A DNA stretch of 64,000 nt from JBFWUW01 sp050247075 (GTDB lineage: Bacteria; Planctomycetota; Planctomycetia; Pirellulales; JBFWUW01): NCBI GenBank assembly GCA_050247075.1, contig JBFWUW010000028.1, positions 1-64,000 of the forward strand, given 5' to 3'. Shown here in pieces: positions 1 through 9,645 of the stretch (positions are counted from its first letter, which is position 1; each line of letters begins with the position of its first letter). Made by a program: the position numbers and the translations under genes. Under the pieces are notes generated by a model. That model saw nothing but the letters and a program-made list of their open reading frames with translations, was not told the DNA's origin and made no database searches.

Positions 1-456
1 GATAATCGGGGTTACCACTTGCTGCCGAGCATGCACCGAGGGATGCGCGCAGAAGAACTTCGATTTCTCCCCCGCCAAGGGAAGCCGCGCAAGGCATTCC
101 GGCAGCTTCATGGTCCACCTGATCTTTCCCCCAGAAGAGAATTGGTTCCCCAAGAAGGGACCTAGGTTCAAGCAGGTTGCTCCGTCCGCGTCGGCACCAG
201 GCAGACATTTCGACGGCTTATCGCGCGCGAAAACCTTGACGTGTACCGACCCAGGAACGCGACATCAACCGCGTTCGAGCCTTCCCGAGAAGTGGGCTTG
301 CGGAAGACTGGAAAAGACGCTGAAAAAGACATGGCCCACCCCTTGGCAAGACCGCGGAAGGGAATACGCGCAGTTGACTCTTCGCCACGCCGTTCGTCAA
401 GAAAAATCTCTTCAAAAACATCATATGGGCTTTCGGTTATGCGACTCCCTGGAAGG
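1..456. other. Non-coding left margin, nothing recognised
   Basis: I see no convincing gene here. Open frames in this stretch have no recognisable domain and no good ribosome binding site. It lies beyond the 3' end of the minus-strand glycosyltransferase gene. I looked for a Tn7-like end matching the repeats near 30.45 kb and found none. Confidence 0.5.
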
Positions 457-2004
457 TCATGATCCTAGATGCTCGCATTCCAACGACCAGTCCATTTTGG
501 CTTGCAACGTGCTCTTGCCGAGGCGGTCGTAGAAGGCATGGTCATAATCGGGGCAGCCCAGCAACGCGGTGAACACCGTTTCCCGCAACACATGGCCGCG
601 GACCATGACACAACCGAAGCCATTGCCGCCAATTACACGCAGACCTTGCTCCGGTTGCGTGAAGTTTCGAAGCGATTGGTCCCAGGCCACGTAGGCACCC
701 TGATATCTCGACCGGTAGGCCGCCGACACCGAGGCCGTCTGTTCGTCAAATCCGGCCAACAGCCGGGTGCAGGCATCGAGCGGCGGCCGGATATCGTCTT
801 CGAGAATCCAAACGTAATCCGTGGCGATTTCTCTCGCCAAGCGATTGTAAATGCGCGCCATGGCCAGCCGGACCTCATCGGCGGCCTCGCGCCGCGGCAA
901 GTCGGCCAACCCCGGCACTCCGACTTGCTGGCGAACATGGCGGACATCGGGATAATCGCAATGGCTCAGCCAATCCCGCACCTTTCGCGAGAAGGCCTCT
1001 CCATGGCTTGTATCAAACAGTGTCAGGCGAATCTGAGCATGGGGCCAGGTCTGGCATTCCAGGAACCGTGCTAACGATGCCCATTGATCGCCACGCCCGG
1101 CCAAGGGGATGAAAAGCGTAATTATCTCTCGGTCCAGGCCGGCCCGCGCGAAATAGGTGCGTTCTCGTCGCGGATCCGCAAGCATCGATTGAGAATGCCG
1201 CCGGTACCAATACGTGGCTGGCTGCTTGCAGGCATGCCAACCTTGACGAAGCAACACGCGCCAAACTTGCCAGTCGGGTGCGCATTGATCGCCATCCGCC
1301 AACTCCAGAGCTCTGGACGCCTGCAGTGCCGCCCGCCTAACCAGCGAGCCGCTGTGGATCATGTTTTGCCGCTCCAGCAGATCGCGCTGCAATTGATCGG
1401 CGAACCGCAGTCGGCCTTGATGATCGCCGAACAACTGCAAGTCGGAATAGACGACCGCGATCCGATAGGAATCGAAGCACTTCAAGCCTTCGACCAGGTA
1501 GTCCGCGGCCAGGCGATCATCGGCATCCAAAAAGCAGAGTACTTCCGATGCGGTGGCCGCCATTCCCGCCAATCGGGCTCTATTGGAATTTCGATACTTG
1601 ACTCGCAGATAGCGTACCCCATGCCGCTTAAAACGGGCGGCCACTTTCCGCGTGTCGTCGGTGGAAGCATCGTCCACGACGACGATTTCCTGGGGCCGGT
1701 GGTTCTGGTGCAATGCGCTCTCGATAGCCTCGGCCAGGTATCGACCATAATTGTGGCAAGGGATCACGACCGCCACGTTGCGCGGGGGCCGATCGAACGC
1801 CCCACCCTCAAAGGGACGTGCCAATGACTGGGTAGGCGTTGGCATGGCGCGAAGTTGAATCGACTCTTCAAGGTGCAAGACGCAATTCCGACATGCCGCC
1901 GCGGGAACGCGTTGATCGGCTGCAAATACACGTGGGTGCAGACAGATGAAGCGATGGGTTTCATCGGGGAGCTCTCGTCGGGCGACACAGGTTGGCAGCT
2001 TCAT
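457..2004 (-). CDS. Two-domain family 2 glycosyltransferase
   Basis: Cytoplasmic sugar transferase, 515 aa, the last gene of the minus-strand polysaccharide operon. The first GT-A domain (about residues 75-290) begins with VAVVIPCHNYGRYLAEAI, has the nucleotide-sugar motif VVVDDASTDDT and the metal-binding LDADD. A second, more divergent GT-like region (about 290-510) carries WILEDDIRPP. The first 50 residues hold a Cys/His pattern (CLHPRVF then CRNC) that resembles a small zinc-binding segment. That is why I keep the long start, although no strong ribosome binding site precedes it. The stop of rmlB lies 46 bp upstream. The substrate cannot be told from the sequence; rhamnose is a reasonable guess from the neighbouring rml genes. 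Confidence 0.85.
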   Translation of the reverse strand: MKLPTCVARRELPDETHRFICLHPRVFAADQRVPAAACRNCVLHLEESIQLRAMPTPTQSLARPFEGGAFDRPPRNVAVVIPCHNYGRYLAEAIESALHQNHRPQEIVVVDDASTDDTRKVAARFKRHGVRYLRVKYRNSNRARLAGMAATASEVLCFLDADDRLAADYLVEGLKCFDSYRIAVVYSDLQLFGDHQGRLRFADQLQRDLLERQNMIHSGSLVRRAALQASRALELADGDQCAPDWQVWRVLLRQGWHACKQPATYWYRRHSQSMLADPRRERTYFARAGLDREIITLFIPLAGRGDQWASLARFLECQTWPHAQIRLTLFDTSHGEAFSRKVRDWLSHCDYPDVRHVRQQVGVPGLADLPRREAADEVRLAMARIYNRLAREIATDYVWILEDDIRPPLDACTRLLAGFDEQTASVSAAYRSRYQGAYVAWDQSLRNFTQPEQGLRVIGGNGFGCVMVRGHVLRETVFTALLGCPDYDHAFYDRLGKSTLQAKMDWSLECEHLGS

Positions 2005-2050
2005 TTTAACAAGGGATAGTTTTCTGATTCCGGCTCCTTCGCGGATGCGG

Positions 2051-3139
2051 CTACCGAGCCGCCACGGCCAAACCCAGACGCTCTCCTTGGTACTTGCCTG
2101 AAGTCACGCGTTCGAGCCAATGTTCGTGACTCAGATACCAGATCACCGTTTCTTGCAGGCCGATCATGAACGATTTCCTAGGGGACCAGCCCAGGTCCTC
2201 GCCAATCCTTCCAATATCGACCGCATAGCGGCGATCGTGTCCCGGCCGATCAGCCACGAATTGAATCAAACCGCGGCAAGGGGCATGGGGCAAATCGGGC
2301 AATAGCGAGTCGACCAATTCGCAGATGGCTTGCACGACGCTCAAATTGGTTTGGGGGGAATTTCCCCCGATATTGTAAACCGATCCGGGTTTGGCAAACT
2401 CCCAGACGGTCTTGAGGGCCGCGCAATGGTCCTCCACATGCAACCAATCCCGTACTTGCAACCCATCCCCATAGAGCGGCAACCGCTTGCCTTGGATGGC
2501 GTGCAAGATCATCAGGGGTACGAGTTTTTCCGGAAATTGGAAGGGCCCATAATTGTTGCTGGCATGGGTGATCAGCGTCGGCAGTCCAAACGTCCGCTGA
2601 TACGCGCGGACAAAATGATCGGCCGCGGCCTTGGAGGCCGCATAGGGCGAATTGGGGGCATAAGGCGTGGTTTCGCGAAACAAACCATCCGGGCCGATCG
2701 CGCCTTGGACCTCGTCTAAATTGCCGAACACCTCATCGGTCGAAACGTGCAGAAACCGAAACTGCTCCCGATATTCACCCGGCAATCCTTGCCAATAGAG
2801 TCGAACGGCCTCCAGCAATTGGCAAGTGCCCAGCACGTTTTCCTTCACGAACGTCAACGGCCCGTCGATCGATCGGTCCACATGGCTTTCCGCCGCGAAA
2901 TGCAAGACCCCCCGCACCTGATGCATGTGCAGCAATTCCGTGAGCAACGACCGATCGGCCACATCCCCCTGCACAAAAACATGTCGTGGATGATCTTGGA
3001 CTTCCTCCAAGGAATCGAGATTGCCGGCGTATGTGAGTTTATCGAGATTGACGACGACCCATTCCGTGTCGCGCAACAACATGCGGACGAAGGCACTTCC
3101 GATAAATCCCGCACCGCCCGTTACAAGGACTGCGTTCAT
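2051..3139 (-). CDS. rmlB: dTDP-glucose 4,6-dehydratase
   Basis: Second step of dTDP-L-rhamnose synthesis: converts dTDP-glucose to dTDP-4-keto-6-deoxyglucose using bound NAD. The 362-aa length is usual for the family. The N-terminal Rossmann motif is GGAGFIGSAFVR. The catalytic STDEVFG segment and the YAASKAAADHF (YxxxK) motif are present, as is the substrate loop SNNYGPFQFPEKL. Its ATG overlaps the stop of the upstream 1347-aa glycosyltransferase by 4 bp, so the two are translationally coupled. rmlA, rmlC and rmlD lie about 8 kb away, so the pathway is complete but split over two transcription units. Confidence 0.95.
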   Translation of the reverse strand: MNAVLVTGGAGFIGSAFVRMLLRDTEWVVVNLDKLTYAGNLDSLEEVQDHPRHVFVQGDVADRSLLTELLHMHQVRGVLHFAAESHVDRSIDGPLTFVKENVLGTCQLLEAVRLYWQGLPGEYREQFRFLHVSTDEVFGNLDEVQGAIGPDGLFRETTPYAPNSPYAASKAAADHFVRAYQRTFGLPTLITHASNNYGPFQFPEKLVPLMILHAIQGKRLPLYGDGLQVRDWLHVEDHCAALKTVWEFAKPGSVYNIGGNSPQTNLSVVQAICELVDSLLPDLPHAPCRGLIQFVADRPGHDRRYAVDIGRIGEDLGWSPRKSFMIGLQETVIWYLSHEHWLERVTSGKYQGERLGLAVAAR

Positions 3140-6100
3140 TTGCGCTCTCCGTTTCCGCCGCGAAACTGGGTGCGTTCATATTGCCGCAGCTTGTCGCGCA
3201 AGGCCGAGCTATTCAGGCCTGATACCTCGGCTTGACGCCATGCGCTGACTGCTTCGGTGATTTCTCCCAATGCTTCGTGGCCATAGCCGGCCTGCTCCCA
3301 TGTGGAAGCCGAGCCAGGCCGAAGTCGCAACGATTCTTGAAAATGTTGCATGGCCTCCGCCGGCCTGTGGGCATGCAACAAAGCAGTTCCCAGATTGTGT
3401 TGCGCGGATGGATCGTCCGGGTGTCGCGCGACGAGATTTTGCAGGGGATCCAGGGCGGCGGCCAGTTCCCCCGACTCGAACAGGCATTGGGCCCATGCCC
3501 GCAATCCCTCGCCTTCCGCGTCAGGTCCCGTGGCCGCCGCTCGAAACGCCTCGCGTGACCACGAAAGCTGACCTTCCGCGCGCGCCAGACGACCCTCAAT
3601 TACGTGTCCTACCGAACTTAAACCGAAATGGTTCTTCAATTCTTCTACCACACTCCGCACTTCCGCGCGCTTTCCCCGTTGCAACAACAAGTCGGCGAGT
3701 CCATACCAGCCCTCGCGGTACTCCGGAATCTCCTCAATGATTGCCCGCCATTGCTCTTCCGCTTGGCTCCACTTACCCGCTTCCGCCAGCACCATTGCCA
3801 AATTATGCCGCGTTTTGAAGCCGCAAATCCCCCGATCGCAACTGGAATAATGTCGCGCTTCGCGCACCTCGAGGACTTGGCGATAGGCCCGTTCGGCTTC
3901 TGACATTCGCCCCTCTTGTTGCGCCAGCAGGCCCTCCCGAAACAGCAACTCCGCATCGTCCGGAAATAACGAGCGTCCCGCCTCGCAAGCGGCATTGGCC
4001 TCAGCGAGCCGCCCCCCATGGGTCAGGCTCGACACCAGCAGCGCGTACGCCTTGCGGACCTGCGATTCGGACGGATCGGAAGCGGTGATCGACCGACGCA
4101 GGTAATCGACGGCTAGGTCGTGCTCTCCCGCGTCAGCGTGCGTCATGCCAAAATTGAACAGCACGAAAGGGTGCTCTGGGTGATCTTTCAAGTCTAGCGA
4201 CAAAAGATGAAAGTCACGCTTCAGCTTCCTCGCGCGGCCGGCCGGAGTATGGTCGGCCCCCGAATGGACCACATACAGATCGGTCCAGCCTACTTCGCCA
4301 GACGCCCGTCTGATCGCCGGAATGATTTGCTCGTGGATACGAAACTCAAATCGCAGATCGGGCCGATTGCGAAAGAGTTTGACATGATCGACCACGGTCG
4401 TGTCCAGGTGTCCCCGCGCGCCACCCCCCGGACAATGCACCTGCGCCACGTAACCCAGCATCTCCGGCTTGTGGGGGCCTCGCACCAAGTCTCGCAATCC
4501 GGCGCCGCAGTGGGGAGGAATCGTGTCGTCTGTATCCATCCAGAAGACCCATTCACCTTGAGCATGTCGTAGAGATTCATTGCGCGCGGCGGAAAAACTA
4601 TCGACCCAAGGAAACTCGAAGACCCGCGCCCCCATTTGCCGACAGATGTCGGGAGTCCGATCCCGCGACCCCGTGTCGACCACAATCATTTCGTCGACCC
4701 ACGGTCGGATGCTCTCCAGGCAAGGCCCAATCGTCTGTTCGTTGTCGCGGGCGATCATCACCAGTGAGCAGAGGATCGACTGACGCTTGAGTCGCCAACC
4801 GTTGCTGCCCGTCGTATCCGCGGTGAACTTCGGGGCGGGAATGCGGTTCGTTTCCACCTGGGACGCGGAGGGGAGCGGGGGCGTCGCCTGCTCCCGCCAT
4901 TTCTCACGGTAAAGTTTCTCGTTGTTCTCCAGTAGCTCGCGGAGATTGACCCGATTTGCCTTGAAGGACTGGCTCCCAAAATGATGCACAAACGAATCGC
5001 GAGCAATCACGGCCCCATAGCCGGCGGCCAAGGCGCGCCGACAGAAGTCGTCGTCCTCGAAGTTGCCGATTCCGAAACGCTCATCCAGCAAGCCAATGTG
5101 GTTGGATACCTGCCTTCGAAACAACAGGCAAAAACCGACCAGTCGATCGACGGACTCTCGGACCCCGCGCCGAGCGCGGCACCAATCCCATGCGAATCCA
5201 TCCAAATCCTCCAATTGCTGATAGGTGACGGGCACTTGCTGCGGACCACTGATATTGTTGGTGCAAGGCCCCACCAGACCGACCTGGGGTTCGCTCACGA
5301 ACACATCCAACATGCGGGCCAACCAGCCGGTGGTAACGATGACATCGTTATTGAGCAGGAGAATTTGCTCTCCGCGGCTGGCTTGAATGCCTTGGTTGGC
5401 GGCGGCGGGAAAGCCCCGATTCGTTTCATTCCGAATCAGCCGCACGTCGGGGCATGACTTCAAGTACTCCAAGGTGCCATCCGTGGAAGCGTTGTCGACC
5501 ACGATCAATTCATAAGGTTCGTCGGTTCGCAAGCGGATGCTTTCCAAACACATTCGAGTGCAGGCAACTTCGTTAAACGTGGCGATCACGATCGAGGTCA
5601 GGCCCCGATGATCCGCTTTCCGAGGCCGTGGCTTGGCTACGACGAGAAACTGATAGGTGTAAAATTCCTCGGCTTCGGCGGCCGACAATCCGGCGATCTG
5701 GAGCCGGCCTACTTGCACCCGATTGGGCGAACCGGCGGCCACCCATTCGGCATGGCCCGGCCCCGGTTTTGATTGCAGGGATTCCACTTCATAGCCGGCA
5801 CGGAAGAACAGTTTCTCGATTTCGCGCCGCGTGAAAAATCGGACATGCGTGCGGTCCAATAAACCGGCCATTTCGTAGGTCCAGTTACCGGCCAACAGCG
5901 ATGAGACAACCGTGTGATGGCGAACGTTCGGTATGCTAGCCACCACGATGGCGTCGTCGGTCAACCATTCCCTGGCGCGGCGCAGAAAGCGGTCGGGGTC
6001 GCGCAGATGTTCCAGCACATCACCGCAGATCAGACAATCAAATTCTTGCTCCTGGAAAGGAGCCGGGGTCGATTCCAGATCCCCTGTCAGGCAGTCGTCC

Positions 6101-7179
6101 AATCGATCCAGGGCGAGTCGGGCTGCCTTTGGGTCCAGTTCCCAGCCAACCACGCGCGCCCCCTGACGCTCCTTGAGTGATGCGCCGAGCCGACCGGTTC
6201 CGCAACCGACATCGAGAGCACGACGGACCGTCGTGGGGACCAAGGCCAACAACTCCGGCCGTTCCCATTCGAAATAGTCGCCGGCGGGACCGGCCGCGGC
6301 GGAGGGAGCGGAACCGGCGGCAACGGTCACCCGTGCGCTGTCGGCCCTCGCGGAGATGGTACGAAGCAATTCCTCCATCCGCCGGCGGTAGGTATGACTC
6401 TCATGGGCCGCCTGGCGGCCCTTCGCCGCGATTCGTTCGCGGATCTCGGGATGGCGCAAATAATATCTTACTTTGTCGAGTAATTCTTCGGAGTCGCGAT
6501 AGGTTGCCAGATGAGTTCCATCCCGAAATAGTTCGTCCTGACCGTTGTCGGACAGATTGTTGGTCAGCAAGAGGCTGCCACAGGCCACCGCTTCGAAGAC
6601 TCGCATGTTGATGTCGTTGCGCAGGCTACGGTTAAACACGACCCGCGATTCCGCGTAAGCCTTGGCCATTTCCTCGAAGTAGCGTCGTGCCACCAACGAT
6701 TTTGGAAAGTGCTGTTGCAGCAAACGGACCAAATCGCTTCGTTCACCTGGAAACAAATTGCCGATGAAACAGACATCGAACTCCTTGTTCACCTCGTGCG
6801 GGCGATGGAAATGCGGGTCACAAGCCAGGGGTAACCAGGCGGCCGTGGCCAGGCCCGCCGCTTGAAATTGTGCCGCCCCGTCGCGTTGCGCGGCGAACAC
6901 ATAATCAAAATCCCGGGCTTTGGTTTGGGCCCATTCAGGATCGAGGTGCGTGTCGATGGCCCAGTAAGCGCTGGGACGTAAGTGACGCGGCCAGCGATAC
7001 CGAAAGCCATCGTCGACGTTCAAGAACAGATCAAAGTCCTTGGCTGCCAGCGAGGCCAACTCATTCGGCAGAAAATGCTCGACGTCGGTTAGCTCGCCCA
7101 ACGCGCGGCGGCAATAGAATCCGGTTGTCTCGGGCCGAGATTGATTCTCGAAAACGATCGCAACGCGCCGCGGATTCAT
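3136..7179 (-). CDS. Giant multidomain glycosyltransferase/methyltransferase with TPRs
   Basis: 1347 aa from the ATG at 7179, which follows a GGGAGA ribosome binding site; an upstream in-frame start looks less likely. Domains in order: a CgeB-like GT-B domain (about 1-285); a class I SAM methyltransferase (about 305-510, motif LDVGCGTGRLG); a GT2 domain (about 530-780, VIATFNE, VVDNASTDGT, LNNDV); a second GT2 domain (about 805-1030, MIARDNEQTIGPCLESI, MDTDD); and a TPR array to the C-terminus. All four catalytic modules keep recognisable core motifs. A single chain with three transferases and one methyltransferase suggests ordered synthesis of one methylated oligosaccharide. That role is inference; the acceptor is unknown. 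It is coupled to rmlB downstream. Confidence 0.88.
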   Translation of the reverse strand: MNPRRVAIVFENQSRPETTGFYCRRALGELTDVEHFLPNELASLAAKDFDLFLNVDDGFRYRWPRHLRPSAYWAIDTHLDPEWAQTKARDFDYVFAAQRDGAAQFQAAGLATAAWLPLACDPHFHRPHEVNKEFDVCFIGNLFPGERSDLVRLLQQHFPKSLVARRYFEEMAKAYAESRVVFNRSLRNDINMRVFEAVACGSLLLTNNLSDNGQDELFRDGTHLATYRDSEELLDKVRYYLRHPEIRERIAAKGRQAAHESHTYRRRMEELLRTISARADSARVTVAAGSAPSAAAGPAGDYFEWERPELLALVPTTVRRALDVGCGTGRLGASLKERQGARVVGWELDPKAARLALDRLDDCLTGDLESTPAPFQEQEFDCLICGDVLEHLRDPDRFLRRAREWLTDDAIVVASIPNVRHHTVVSSLLAGNWTYEMAGLLDRTHVRFFTRREIEKLFFRAGYEVESLQSKPGPGHAEWVAAGSPNRVQVGRLQIAGLSAAEAEEFYTYQFLVVAKPRPRKADHRGLTSIVIATFNEVACTRMCLESIRLRTDEPYELIVVDNASTDGTLEYLKSCPDVRLIRNETNRGFPAAANQGIQASRGEQILLLNNDVIVTTGWLARMLDVFVSEPQVGLVGPCTNNISGPQQVPVTYQQLEDLDGFAWDWCRARRGVRESVDRLVGFCLLFRRQVSNHIGLLDERFGIGNFEDDDFCRRALAAGYGAVIARDSFVHHFGSQSFKANRVNLRELLENNEKLYREKWREQATPPLPSASQVETNRIPAPKFTADTTGSNGWRLKRQSILCSLVMIARDNEQTIGPCLESIRPWVDEMIVVDTGSRDRTPDICRQMGARVFEFPWVDSFSAARNESLRHAQGEWVFWMDTDDTIPPHCGAGLRDLVRGPHKPEMLGYVAQVHCPGGGARGHLDTTVVDHVKLFRNRPDLRFEFRIHEQIIPAIRRASGEVGWTDLYVVHSGADHTPAGRARKLKRDFHLLSLDLKDHPEHPFVLFNFGMTHADAGEHDLAVDYLRRSITASDPSESQVRKAYALLVSSLTHGGRLAEANAACEAGRSLFPDDAELLFREGLLAQQEGRMSEAERAYRQVLEVREARHYSSCDRGICGFKTRHNLAMVLAEAGKWSQAEEQWRAIIEEIPEYREGWYGLADLLLQRGKRAEVRSVVEELKNHFGLSSVGHVIEGRLARAEGQLSWSREAFRAAATGPDAEGEGLRAWAQCLFESGELAAALDPLQNLVARHPDDPSAQHNLGTALLHAHRPAEAMQHFQESLRLRPGSASTWEQAGYGHEALGEITEAVSAWRQAEVSGLNSSALRDKLRQYERTQFRGGNGERK

Positions 7180-7201
7180 GGCAAGTCTCCCGTCAGTACG
7201 A

Positions 7202-9631
7202 TTAACCAATACTGTCCGCTAGGCTCGGAGTATTGCGAACGAACATGGCGCGAGGCGCCAAGAGCGCCAGTCCATGTCGCGTGGAAAAAACGCGCAAGCG
7301 ATGGGTCTCGCTTTCCACCTGATTCAATTGCGGGCTGAGTGGATCGATTCCGCCGAACAGTTCACCCAGGACATGTCGCTCCCAAACACCGGTCAAACTG
7401 GAAATCGCCGGATCGTCGCGCGATATGGTCATCTGGGGGTTGCAGAGGCCGACACAACAGTCGTGGATCGCCAAGACCCAGACGCCGGGCGCGGCCAGGG
7501 TCTGTTCCACGATTTCGCGGACCAGGCCGTAGGCATGCGCGTCCAGAAAGATCAAGCCTCCCGCGTGGCGATCAAGGATCCGCTGGCGGAAGCGGCCCGT
7601 CAGGTCCTCGCAGTGAAACTCGACTTCATCTGCAGTGACATGCACCAAGGCGTCCACGATGTCGTAGCACTCGATCCGCGCGGAAAGTCCCAGATCTCGT
7701 GCTAGGTCGACCAAGCGCCGTGTTGATTTGCCGTGCTGGACTCCGACCTCCACAATGCAGTCAGGTCGCGACTGGGAGATCACCATTCCCAACAAGAAGG
7801 CTTCCTCTTGAGCCAAGGTTTTGTAATCGCCCAGCAACCGCGAATGCCCATGAGCTTCATCGTGTGTTCGGTGCCAGTCCCAGACGCGAAGGACCTCCGC
7901 CGCAGGCATCTGGAAAAAGTCTCCCGTCTCCGCCAACAGAATTTGCTCGTCAAAGCTGCTGGCCAACCGGGGAACATAGACATTGTCCTTCTGAAGAGGA
8001 GTTCGGCTGGTCCGATGCTTCAGCAAGGGCCGGTATTCGCGCTCGATGATCGCGTCCCAGGCAAAATGAGTTTCAAACCGCTGGCGTCCCAGGTTTCCCA
8101 TCTGCCGGCGCAAATCGGGTGCATCCAACAAGTATTCAATCTTTCCTGCCAGGTCGGCGGCATCACCCGGCTCGAACAGCAGGCCAGCTCCATCGGAAAT
8201 CGTATATGGCAAACCACCGAGCCGACTCGCCAGGACCGGGCGAGCAGCCCCCATCGCTTCCACGGCCGTTCGGCCCAAGGCATCCTGGGCCACCGTGGGA
8301 ACAATCACGATGTCCGCTTGGCGAAATTGTTGAGGAAGTTGTTCTTGGGATTGCCAGCCGATGGCCCGCGTGAATGCATCGCGCGATCCAGGAGGATCGG
8401 CAGTCACCAAGAGTTCAAAATCTTGTCGCTTCTCCCACAGCCTCTCGCAGGCGGCATGCAGCACATGAAATCCCTTGCTGGGATCTTCAAGCAGGCCTGC
8501 CATCAACAGGCGAATCGGACCTGGGTGCCGGGCAGCACTGGCCTCCTCGGGAGATTCCGCGGGCCAGGGAAACCGGGCTGGGTCGAATCCCGAAGGCACC
8601 ACGCGGACTTTGGCGGCATAAGGTCCGACCAGGGCCTCGGTCGTGGGATTCACCGCTAGGACGGCCAGTGCCTCGGCGAAGGCTCGCCGCAGGACGACTT
8701 CATACTCCGCCGTACCTACGCCCGACAGTTCGCGTTCCGCCTGATGCAAGCTCCCCGAGTGTTGGGCCCACTGCTCGACGCACGCCACACATCGAGCGGC
8801 ATTGGCCAATTGATGGTTGGGGCATTGCTCAAAACCTGGCAGCAATCGCAAGTTGTTCAATGGGCAGAGGCATTCGGAGGCCTGCAATCGCAACAAATAA
8901 GGGAACTCGCGAAGGGCTTCGGCAAGCCGCGGCTTGAAGTTCCAGCTATCGGTGATGATAACCCGATCGGGATCGAAGGCCGCGACGGCCTGCCGAAAAC
9001 GGTCTTGGATGCCTTGGCGGTGCCACGCGCGGTCGGAGAATTCCAGTACTTGAGGCTCATACGGTAGCAGCGCGGCGATTTTACCAACACCCCACGCCAG
9101 ATTTCGCGCCAAAATGTGGCGGACCTCGTATCCCGACCGTTGCAGAAAATGGACCAGCTCCAACGTATGTACGATGCCGCCACCGGTGGAAGGCCAATTG
9201 AACAGCAAACTAACCACCGCCACTTTCACCGGCCGGGATGTCGTTCTGGCCAGTTGGGGCTCGGGTGGCGATTGAATCGTAGAAGGGCTGGCCGGAGTGG
9301 GCGCGGTAGGATGCTCGAACTCGCCATCCAAGGCGAGCAGGTTTTGTTCCGCCTCGGCATAGGTTCCCAGTAAATCGATGGCTTTTCGAAAGCCTTGGCG
9401 AGCCTCGGCGGGGTCACCCTGCATGGCCGACAAGACAGCCAAGTCGTTGAAGATACGGGCTTGCCCGGCTCGATCCGCCGTCCTCAACAATTCCCCGTAG
9501 AGACGACGGGCCTCCGAAAACTCTCGCGATGCAACGAGGAGACCAATTTGCCCCAAAGACTCAGCCCACGCGGCTGGTTGGGGAGCCTCCTGCTTTGTTT
9601 TTGCTGATTTGCGTCTTCGCGGCCGAGCCAT
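7202..9631 (-). CDS. GT4-like glycosyltransferase fused to a SAM/CmcI-like domain
   Basis: 809 aa from the ATG at 9631. The first 120 residues are basic (ARPRRRKSAKTK) and then TPR-like. A GT-B glycosyltransferase follows (about 130-540) with LLMAGLLEDPSKGFHVL and the donor-site region TAVEAMGAARPVLASRLGGLP, typical of family 4. The C-terminal quarter (about 600-800) has IVEVGVQHGKSTRRL and LIFLDAHAY, as in class I methyltransferases and the cephalosporin hydroxylase (CmcI)/rhamnosyl O-methyltransferase group. The fusion suggests a sugar is added and then O-methylated by the same protein; this is inferred. It lies 22 bp upstream of the next operon gene. Confidence 0.85.
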   Translation of the reverse strand: MARPRRRKSAKTKQEAPQPAAWAESLGQIGLLVASREFSEARRLYGELLRTADRAGQARIFNDLAVLSAMQGDPAEARQGFRKAIDLLGTYAEAEQNLLALDGEFEHPTAPTPASPSTIQSPPEPQLARTTSRPVKVAVVSLLFNWPSTGGGIVHTLELVHFLQRSGYEVRHILARNLAWGVGKIAALLPYEPQVLEFSDRAWHRQGIQDRFRQAVAAFDPDRVIITDSWNFKPRLAEALREFPYLLRLQASECLCPLNNLRLLPGFEQCPNHQLANAARCVACVEQWAQHSGSLHQAERELSGVGTAEYEVVLRRAFAEALAVLAVNPTTEALVGPYAAKVRVVPSGFDPARFPWPAESPEEASAARHPGPIRLLMAGLLEDPSKGFHVLHAACERLWEKRQDFELLVTADPPGSRDAFTRAIGWQSQEQLPQQFRQADIVIVPTVAQDALGRTAVEAMGAARPVLASRLGGLPYTISDGAGLLFEPGDAADLAGKIEYLLDAPDLRRQMGNLGRQRFETHFAWDAIIEREYRPLLKHRTSRTPLQKDNVYVPRLASSFDEQILLAETGDFFQMPAAEVLRVWDWHRTHDEAHGHSRLLGDYKTLAQEEAFLLGMVISQSRPDCIVEVGVQHGKSTRRLVDLARDLGLSARIECYDIVDALVHVTADEVEFHCEDLTGRFRQRILDRHAGGLIFLDAHAYGLVREIVEQTLAAPGVWVLAIHDCCVGLCNPQMTISRDDPAISSLTGVWERHVLGELFGGIDPLSPQLNQVESETHRLRVFSTRHGLALLAPRAMFVRNTPSLADSIG

Positions 9632-9645
9632 GCAAAAGCCCCTGT

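Noticed and set aside
110..532. 140-aa plus-strand open frame at the left margin
   Set aside because: It overlaps the glycosyltransferase 3' end, has no ribosome binding site and no recognisable domain.
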